From assembly GCA_016721735.1 (NCBI GenBank), contig JADKHM010000014.1, positions 10,068-74,067 on the forward strand: DNA of 64,000 nt, in the 5' to 3' direction. Both the position numbers and the translations under genes were made by a program. The DNA comes from Flavobacterium sp. Its GTDB lineage: Bacteria > Bacteroidota > Bacteroidia > Flavobacteriales > Flavobacteriaceae. The notes under the pieces are model-generated. The model ran no database searches, had not been told where the DNA came from, and saw only the letters and a list, made by a program, of their open reading frames with translations. Every line of letters begins with the position of its first letter. The stretch's first letter is position 1. Shown in pieces: positions 54,048 through 64,000 of this stretch.

Positions 54048-55663
54048 ATGGCAAAAATTATACGATGCCACGCTTGAGTTGATACTATGACCGAAGGTGT
54101 TGTGAAGAATGGGCTAGAAAAGTGGGAGATAAAATTGATAGGAGATATCCTCGGCTGGGAAGTGAAACGATAAAGCAACGATCGAAATTGAATCTTTCAA
54201 TTCCGGAACACCTTTATATTGGCATAAACGAAGGTGAAACCGCCAGTTGATGCGCTTTTAGCCATCATCGGAACCGCTGGAGAACACATCGGTCCTCTAT
54301 TAAATGCCTCAAAGCAAGCCAACACTGACTGCTGCCCCGGAGAGAGGACAAGAAAGTTGAAGCTACTCCTATAGCTTGGCAACCACAAACCACAACCACT
54401 TTACCGAAAGGAGTTGTAGTGGTTAACATGCTTGCGATTAAGCTACACCATGACTGACGGACAGTTGCTCGGTTGAAAAAATTGAGATAAAAGTTTCTGA
54501 AAGGTGGATATTTTAGCCCGAAAATCGAAACGGATAAAGCTACCGACCGAATTCGAATCGTTCAACGCTAAAACATTATTATTCATCGGCGTTAACGAAG
54601 GTGAAACGGCACCTGTCGATAGCGTACTTGCTATCATAGGCCCTGCAGGAACCCGGACATTACAGGCATCGCCGAAAATTATAAAAAGGCGGCGCTGTTG
54701 CCCTGTTTCCAAGTAAAGAAGCAGAAAAACAAACAGTTGCAGAAAAAACAGAAGTAGCTATTCAGTCGTTTCCGATGGCCAAAGAATTTTCATATCCCAT
54801 TGTGAAGAAAATAGCAGAAGAAAAAGGAATCATATCGCACAGTGAAAGGTTCAGGCGAAAACGGACGTATCGTCAAAAGCGATATCGAAAACTATACGCG
54901 CCATCTTCTCAAGCTGTCACCCCGAGCGCAGTCGAGGGGCAATATTAACCGACAACCGACAACCGACAACGGTTCAACCTTTCGTTCCCAGGAGAAACCC
55001 TAACAGAAGAAATCAAAAATTCGCAAATGCCAAAATCATTGCGAAACGTTTGTCCGAATCTGCTTCCACCGCACCGCATCCCATTTGACTACTTAAGTGG
55101 AAATGGATGAGGCGATAAAATCAAGAGCGACAATCAACACGATTCCCAGATACCAAAGTTTCTTTCAACGATATGGTTCAAGCTGTGCAATGGCGTTGAA
55201 AAAAACATCCAAAAGTAAATTCACAATGGAGAGAAGATTCCATCCTTATCAATCACCATGTTAACTTGGAGTTGCTGTTGCTGTTGAAGACGGACTAGTA
55301 GTTCCTATATTGCGATTTACTGATCGAATGAGTTTATCTCAAATCGGTAATAGCGTGAAAGATGTTGCAGGAAGAGCAAAATCGAAAAAATTACAACCTG
55401 CAGAAATGGAAGGCAGTACTTTTACAGTTTCTGAATTTGGGTATGTTTGGAATGATTCCAATTCTTCTATTAACCAACCTGATCCCAGCGATCTTATCTG
55501 TTGGCGCAAGCAAAAGCCTGTCGTAAGAAACGGACAAGTAGTGGTGGAAATACCATGAAAGTTACTTTAGCTTGTGATCACCGCACGGTTGATGGTGCTA
55601 CCAGGCGCACAATTCCTTCAACACTAAGACAGTATTTGGAAAATCCAGTCGATGTTAGCCTAA
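54048..55663 (+). CDS. pdhC: Pyruvate dehydrogenase E2 (dihydrolipoyl acetyltransferase), heavily frameshifted
   Basis: Starts MAKIIR at 54048. Two lipoyl domains are visible by their similar ends, NEGETAPVDALLAIIG (about 54225-54275) and NEGETAPVDSVLAIIGPAG (about 54595-54655). The peripheral subunit-binding segment IVKSDIENY is near 54870-54890, and the acyltransferase core has VVPILRFTDRMSLSQIG, AGRAKSKKLQPAEMEGSTFT and the active-site strand VTLACDHRTVDGA; the frame closes near LENPV. Nearly every 100 bp carries an indel, as throughout this end of the window. The gene forms one unit with pdhA. Confidence 0.88.
54948..54971 (+). repeat. GACAACC word repeat inside the pdhC region
   Basis: Three copies of CGACAACC in a row follow a segment CTCAAGCTGTCACCCCGAGC that looks like yet another interspersed word. 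Their presence within the linker between the subunit-binding and catalytic domains of E2 is odd; it could be real repeat insertion in a linker or misassembly. Confidence 0.4.
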
Positions 55664-55761
55664 TTTGCTCTAGCACGAAAAGCATCATGCTAAAATACAA
55701 ATTCCCGTAATGAAACCTGAGAACGGAATTTTTATTTAATTTACAGTATAAATACCACTCC

Positions 55762-57582
55762 AGAAAAGCTAATTACTCTTTGTTTCTTATCAACCATTTT
55801 GTCTTGCCAAAAGAAGGAAGTTGTTACTATTCACCAATTCGTCAAAGATGAACATTCTTTCTCAAACCCAATGATGCCGTAGCTAAACGATTTAGATTTA
55901 GATATTAACGTTGATTTCAAATCACAGTCTATTTCCGGCAAAGCAACGTGGACGATTGAAAATACTTCAAGAAAAGAAATTATCTTCGATGAAACACACT
56001 GGACATTACAAAGTAACGCTTGGCGATGAGGAAAGAAAAGAAATTTAGTCTTAGGAACCGAAGTGGAATTCACGGCAAACCACGTCACATTCAGATTGAA
56101 CCCAACACTACGAAAGTAAACATCTATTACAACACCACCAAAGACGCGGTGGCGCCAATGGCTACAAACCCGAACAAACCGCCGGAAAAAAGACACCTTT
56201 CATTCTCAAGGAGAAAGTATCTGGTCGCGAACATGGATTCCGTGTCAAGATTCTCCTAGTAATTCGATTCAGTTATAATGCCAGAGTTACGGTGCCCGCC
56301 GATTTGATGGCCGTAATGAGTGCAAAAAACCCACAACAAAAAACAGTACTGGAATCTATAACTTTCAACAAAACAAACCATTCCATCCTACTTGATGGCG
56401 ATTGCGGTGGGCGATTTATAATTCAAACCATCGACAACCGAACAGGAGTTTACGCCGAGCCGTCACAAATCGACAAAGCCCACTGGGAATTTGCCAGAGT
56501 TGGGAAAAATGGTTCATGTTGCGGAAAAACTCTATGGCCCGTATCGTTGGGGACGCTATGATGTGTTGGTATTGCCACCAAGTTTCCCATGGTGGCATGG
56601 AAAATCCCAACTTAACGTTCCTAACCTGCCAGTTTTTGGCTGGCGATCGTTCCTTAACCAGTTTGCTGGCGCACGAATTGGTAAGCTGGAGTGGCAATTT
56701 AGTGACCAACGCCACTTGGGAAGATATTTGGCTCAATGAAGGATTCACCACCTATGTAGAACATCGTATTGACGAAGCCGTATTTGGTGTTAATGAAGCC
56801 AAATGCAAGACGTTTTCAGCAGAAAAGTATTAAGTCAAAACATTGAAGAATACGGAAAAACCAATCCAGATACAGACTTAAAGTCAATACCACTGGAAGA
56901 AACCTAGACGATGGTTTGAGTGATATTCCGTACGAAAAAGGCTATGCCTTCCTGCAAACTATCGAAGCCGCTGTCGGTCGCGAAAAAATGGATGCTTTTG
57001 CTAAAAAGCCACTTCAACGCCATGCGTTTCAACCGATTACTACAGAAGATTTTGTAACCTATTTCAAAAGAAAACATGGTGAAAAACGATGAGCTAGCCA
57101 ACAAAAACAAACTTGGACGAGTGGATTTATCAACCCGGAATTCCATCCAAGATCATCGTTCCGATTTCAAAGATTTCAACACCATAGATAGCATTCAAGC
57201 GATTTGGCGCAAAAGATATCAAGGGGCTGAGTAGCATCATCAAATCGACCAACAAAAACAATACTTTATTGATCATCTTCCCGAAGACCTCACCACCAAA
57301 GAAATGACCGATTTGGATGCCGAATTTCGTTTTCTCCGACAAAAGGCAATTTCGTCATCAAGCGCCAATGGTTTGTCATTGCCATCAAGCACCAATACCA
57401 ACCCGCGTATCCCGCCATCGAAGCGTTTATGATTGCCACTAGCAGAACCGGTTCGTTGCAAACGCTCTACAAAGAATGGTCAAAACACCACAAGGAAAAG
57501 TCTGGGGAACAGCATTTTGAAAAGCGAAATCGGGGATCATCTCAGACCGTGCAATCGCTGGCAGTATTTTGCATTAAAGAAT
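55762..57582 (+). CDS. M1 family aminopeptidase, heavily frameshifted
   Basis: A lipoprotein-like start (LITLCFLSTILSCQKKE) near 55770 has lost its ATG to errors. Segments read LDLDINVDFKSQSISGKATW, NPKQKTVLESITFN-like sequence, then the zinc site LLAHELVSWSGNLVTNATWEDIW followed by LNEGFTTYVEHRIDEAVFG, the HExxH-18-E pattern of family M1 with one His codon lost, and later YEKGYAFLQTIEAAVGR-type sequence. This places it with the leukotriene-A4-hydrolase-like aminopeptidases. The end is uncertain, about 57,580. The length of about 600 residues fits the family. Confidence 0.8.
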
Positions 57583-57591
57583 TTGATTTGG

Positions 57592-57726
57592 GCGTGCCGG
57601 CTCAAGAACATTTTAGGTATTCATCAGCATCTTGCGAGCCGTCGGGCTATTCGCTAGAAGTCCTCGCCGCTCCTTTGCACTCGCGGCTGTGGGCTACCAT
57701 GCTATCCCTCACGCGAGCATCAATTC
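57592..57726 (-). repeat. Interspersed palindromic repeat element (copy f)
   Basis: On the minus strand the order is GCGTGAGGGATAGC, a variable centre containing GAGTGCAAAGGAGCGGCGAGG, AGCGAATAGCCCGACGG and GGCACGCCC. It separates the M1 peptidase from the FISUMP remnant. Confidence 0.55.
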
Positions 57727-58330
57727 CCGATTCTTGATACAACGAACAGAAAAACCATTGTCTTTAAAGAAGCTTCAGTAATAACACCACCATTGGTATA
57801 ACTCAGGGGTCCAGGCTCCTGCACGCGGACCTAATTCGGTTGTACTCCACCAATACCCATTTCTATCAACCGGAAATGATCGACCCATTATCAGCCCTCA
57901 TACCCACCTGGAAGACCTGAAAACCACTATTGGTAGCCGCCCATTCGGACTTCTCCACAATCCGTTACCCGCTTGCTAAAGTACCTGTGGTTTCATCTTC
58001 CACCTGCCACACATCAGGAAAACCTAAAAATGGCTAAACGTGGTCCACTCCGCATCGGAAGGTATATGCCACCCTTCAGGCGCCAAGCCCGCGAGTCATT
58101 TACTGCATACCAATTATATAGTTGCCATAAGTTGGACAATTTTGCCTGTTAGACTGTCTATTTGCATAATAACTTTAAGCACCCCTGTATTCAAATTTTG
58201 CCCAATTTGCTGAATTCTACTGCACCTGTTTGGAATAGGTCGCCATTTCTGTATATTCGGTTACGTTTGGTTTCGTCATCAGATTTGCGCAAGTTTCCAC
58301 TTCTCCATTTTGTATTGGCACTGTTGGTCT
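57727..58330 (-). pseudogene. FISUMP-domain (Fib_succ_major) protein, frame broken many times
   Basis: On the minus strand, scattered frames give IYRNGD, then LYNWYAVNDSRGLAPEGWHI, PSDAEWTTF, GGYEG with NGYWWSTTE, and a final GFSVRC-like segment. This order (YRNGD, YNWYA, GWHIPSDAEW, G-YWSSTE, VRCVK) is typical of FISUMP domains in secreted Bacteroidetes proteins. No intact frame longer than about 64 codons exists. Given its place in the error-rich zone it may be intact in reality; the upstream part (signal peptide) cannot be located with certainty. Confidence 0.6.
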
Positions 58331-58598
58331 TTGTGCCACTTGATTTTGCGTTTTGGTTTCTTAAGTTTAGAACAAAAGAGAGCAATCAAAGAAAATTAAA
58401 TTATGAGTAAGTTGTGTAGTATATTTTTCATGAATTCCACTTTTAATATTATAAGTAATTTATTTTACAAAAACTTGTTATCTTTTCCTTGCGACTTAGC
58501 GCCTTATGCGGACTAAAAACATAAAACCCATAAGAACAAACCCTTGTTTTCACAGCGCGGTTTCTCTAAAAGGCGCGACATACCCTCCGTGGTTTTTC
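58331..58598. other. Spacer without genes
   Basis: AT-rich sequence. It holds a TTGCGACTTAGCGCC word remnant (58488-58503) and, at 58567-58583, a partial copy of the 5S rRNA 3' end (AAAAGGCGCGACATACC). Nothing else is recognised. Confidence 0.5.
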
Positions 58599-58602
58599 TT
58601 AA

Positions 58603-58706
58603 AAAGGCGACGACATACTCCCAGCAGTACCATCTCTGCGCAGGCGGGCCTAACTTCTCTGTTCGGGATGGGAAGAGGTGAGCCAGGCCGCAATACTCAC
58701 CTTAAG
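58603..58706 (-). rRNA. rrf: 5S ribosomal RNA
   Basis: The minus strand carries the conserved 5S core CCCATCCCGAACAGAGAAG and the 3' part GGTACTGCTGGGAGTATG, with the terminal GTCGTCGCC. About 105 nt, near normal length. It is the last gene of the rRNA operon. Ends are approximate. Confidence 0.88.
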
Positions 58707-58814
58707 TCGTTTTGCAAGGGTAATCAGTTTAGACTGATTAACAATACATAATATCTAATTTACTGAGATAAAGAAAAAATTATTTGATTTAGAAAGTTTC
58801 TCAGCCGAAGGGGG

Positions 58815-61690
<2,876 letters not shown>

Positions 61691-61850
61691 GTTGCTCAAC
61701 CCTTGCGGATTGAACTGTGTTCTCTTTCACTTTTAAATATTTTCTTATCTCAATATGTCAATGAACTTTATTAATTTGAAAATGTGGTAATTTGATAATT
61801 TGAAAATGAATCTTCCAAATCTTCAAATTGATTAATCTTCAAACCATTTG

Positions 61851-61920
61851 GCGGAGAATAACGGAGTCGAACCGATTTCCTAGGTGAAGGCAGGCTTTCT
61901 AGGCTTCAGGATAATCCCCC
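61851..61920 (-). tRNA. tRNA-Ala, error-degraded
   Basis: On the minus strand it starts GGGGGATTATCCTGAAGCC and ends CGGTTCGACTCCGTTATTCTCC, matching flavobacterial tRNA-Ala(TGC) at both ends. The D arm and anticodon stem are garbled by indels, so the anticodon cannot be read directly. The call relies on the T arm, acceptor and its place after tRNA-Ile in the rRNA spacer. Confidence 0.65.
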
Positions 61921-62056
61921 TTTTAATTAAAAATTAAAAATTACGGTCTACGAATTATGAAACTACTAATCTCTCAACTTCTGAGAATTCCTTACAAACA
62001 TAAACAGTCCTTTTTTATCCGACAACCGTCAACTGACAACCATCAACTTAAAAAGT

Positions 62057-62128
62057 AGTCCTGCCCAGACCGAATCAGGGACCCCACATTATCAGTGGCA
62101 GTACTCTACCAGCTGAGCAGCACGCCAG
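62057..62128 (-). tRNA. tRNA-Ile (anticodon GAT), error-degraded
   Basis: On the minus strand: GTGCTGCTCAGCTGGTAGAG, CACTGATAATGTGG with anticodon GAT, GGTCCCTGATTCGGTCTGG. A recognisable tRNA-Ile with a few missing bases, in the usual place between 16S and 23S. Confidence 0.72.
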
Positions 62129-62257
62129 GAGACTCTGTTTGTGCTAAATCATAAAAATCGCTTTAAGCGATTCTACTTTGTGGTTCTTGAATTAACAGCA
62201 GAGAGTAATTAAACTAAAATCTTTGGTCTTAAGCCAAATTGGTGTCTTTCTCTAGAA

Positions 62258-63788
62258 AAAGGAGGTGTTCCAGCCAGCACCTTCCGGTACGCCTACTTTG
62301 TTAAGACTATAGCCCCTAGTTACCAGTTTTACCCTAGGCAGCTCTTGCGGTCACCTGAATTTCAGGCACCCCCAGCTTCCATGGCTTGACGGGCGGTGTG
62401 TACAAGGCCCAGGGGGAACGTATTCACCCGGATCATGGCTGATATCCGATTACTAGCGATTCCAGCTTCACGGAGTCGAGTTGGACTCCGATCCGAACTC
62501 GAGAGAACGGTTTCTGATCCGCCCCCTCTCGCGAGGTGGTTGCTTTCTGTACCGCCCATTGTAGCACGTTGCAGCCCAAGGCGTAAGGGCCTTGGTGATT
62601 TGACGTCATCCCCACCTTCCCCTGTTTGCACTGGCAGTCTTGTTAGGGTTCCCGACTTAACTCGGCAACCAACAACTTAGGGTTGCTCTGTTATGGACTT
62701 AACCTGACCTCACGGCACGAGCTGACGACAACCATGCGGCACCTTGTAATTTGTCTTACGAAGACTGTGCCCAACCGGTCCAAACCTACATTTAAGCCTT
62801 GGTCAGGTTCCTCGCGTATCATGAATTAAACCACATGCTCCACCGCTTGTGGGGCTTCGTCAATTCCTTCGAGTTTCATTCTTTGCGAACTGTACTCCCC
62901 AGGTGGGGATACTTATCACTTTCGCTTAGCCACTGAAGTTGCCCCCAACAGCTGCGTAACGCATCGTTTACGGCGTGGACTGCAGGTATCTAAATCTGCC
63001 GTTCGCTACCCACGCGCTTTCGCTCTACCAGCGTCAATCCATTAGTAGTAACCTGCCTTCGCCATTTGGTATTCCATGTAATCTCTAAAAGCATTTCTCC
63101 GCTACACTTACACATTCTGAAGTTACTTCCTAATAATCCAAGACCAGCAGTATCAATGGCCATTTCCCAGTTGAGCCGGGAGATTTCACCTGACTTACTG
63201 GCCTGCCCAGGACCCTTTAAACCCAATGATTCCGGATAACCTTGGATCCCTATTACCGCGGCTGGCACGGGTAGCCGATCCTTATTCTTACGATACCGTC
63301 AAGCCCTTCACGAAGGAGTGTTTCTTCTCGTACAAAAAGCGGTTTACACACCATAGATGGCCCCAAAGCCACCCACGCATAGCTGGATCAAGGCTTGCGC
63401 CCATTGTGCTAACCTTGTTCCTTGCCTGCAATATTCTCCTGCTCTGCACTCCAGGGGTCGGTCCATTGTCTCGCGAAAGTACCAGGGTGTGGGGGATCTC
63501 CCTCTCGGGACCCCTACCGGCATGTGCGCCTTGGTAAGCCGTTACCTTACCAACTAGCTAATGGGACGCGTGCTCATCTTTTTGCCGTTATAACTTTAAT
63601 AGTATCTCGATGCCCGGTGCCTGCTATGAACTAATCCAATTTCTCTGGGTACTCATTATGCAAGGTAGATTGCATACGCATTACGCACCCGATGCGCCGG
63701 TCTCAATATTTTTCCTGCCCCTCGACTTGCATGTGTTAAGCCTGCCGCTGGCGTTCATCCTGAGCCAGGGATCAAACTCTTCATCATT
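62258..63788 (-). rRNA. rrs: 16S ribosomal RNA
   Basis: On the minus strand the 5' end AGAGTTTGATCCCTGGCTCA lies at about 63780 and the 3' end GGCTGGAACACCTCC, with the anti-Shine-Dalgarno, at about 62265. The 1390 region TTGTACACACCGCCCGTC is intact. The 530-loop segment reads CCGTGCCAGCCGCGGTAAT, lacking three bases of the universal GCCAGCAGCCGCGG, and the 1100 region also differs from the universal form, so the sequence contains errors. Length is about 1.53 kb. Confidence 0.94.
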
Positions 63789-64000
63789 ATGGCAATAAGC
63801 TAAATTAATTTGTTTTTTATCGACGGATCTCTTCAACAATTCCTAATCTCTCAGTTTCTCACCACTCTCTATTTACTTTGGCACAATCTATACCAATGAC
63901 TATAAATTTAATATGTCTAGGAACGTATCTTTTCTTTTTATTGTACTTTCATTCTCCAAGCGGAGTTTAAAAGTAATTATTCTTTTCTTCCTAAACAAGC
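63789..64000 (-). other. Leader region of the rRNA operon
   Basis: Upstream of 16S on the minus strand. AT-rich, without an ORF. I could not assign a promoter with the TAnnTTTG form with confidence; sequence errors may hide it or it may lie beyond the window. Confidence 0.4.

Larger units (their letters stand above)
61691..62256 (-). other. 16S-23S internal transcribed spacer with two tRNAs and word repeats
   Basis: About 565 bp. Besides the two tRNA remnants it holds TTTGAAAATG words (61779-61810), AATTAAAAATTAAAAATTA (61923-61942) and GACAACCGTCAACTGACAAC-type words (62022-62047). No ORF is supported. Confidence 0.6.

Overview
The window looks like a flavobacterial chromosome, probably Flavobacterium or a close relative. 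It is AT-rich, its promoters follow the Bacteroidetes TTG-N19-TAnnTTTG form, it carries gliding and type IX secretion genes (gldJ, porU, porV) and several proteins with C-terminal T9SS sorting domains, and its intergenic spacers hold repeat words I associate with this family. No transposase, integrase, phage gene, plasmid gene or CRISPR array was seen.

0-19.6 kb: the end of a DUF1800 gene and a DUF1501 gene; purK and purE; an M3 oligopeptidase; a UbiA-like membrane protein; gcvP; a group III truncated haemoglobin; a ketoacyl-ACP synthase III homologue; two WG-repeat paralogues around a frameshifted methyltransferase; a family 2 glycosyltransferase; the lipid-transport pair mlaE-mlaF; and, on the minus strand, mannose-1-phosphate guanylyltransferase, a SprT-like protein and an SDR. 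19.7-26.6 kb: a small membrane protein, a large secreted SBBP/PKD/lamin-tail protein, and a propeller histidine kinase with its LytTR regulator. 26.6-34.5 kb, minus strand: LysE-like, ATP-grasp, NRDE/TANGO2, DinB, DoxX, two YHS proteins, an outer-membrane barrel, a DM13 lipoprotein, a Crp/Fnr regulator and an acyl-CoA dehydrogenase. 34.7-37.9 kb: three tandem T9SS-exported paralogues. 38-52 kb: anmK, a Glu/Leu/Phe/Val dehydrogenase, tonB convergent with exbD-exbB, folC, tRNA-Val, murF, gldJ, porU and porV. 52.4-58.3 kb: cdd, pdhA, pdhC, an M1 peptidase and a FISUMP-domain remnant. 58.6-63.8 kb: an rRNA operon on the minus strand (16S, tRNA-Ile, tRNA-Ala, 23S, 5S).

The most interesting signal is regulatory. 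The DM13 lipoprotein / barrel / YHS operon and the separate YHS gene downstream each carry a site of the form GT-N4-TA-N4-AC. In both cases it begins exactly 36 bp upstream of a TAnnTTTG -7 box that has no TTG -33 element. This matches class II activation by a Crp/Fnr protein, and such a protein is encoded next door. Together they look like a small uncharacterised envelope regulon.

Quality warning: isolated homopolymer frameshifts occur at about 13.2, 23.4, 29.1 and 31.1 kb. From about 50.3 kb to the end, single-base errors are dense enough to break every gene and even the universally conserved 16S core. Breaks in that part should be read as sequencing or assembly errors, not as pseudogene biology.
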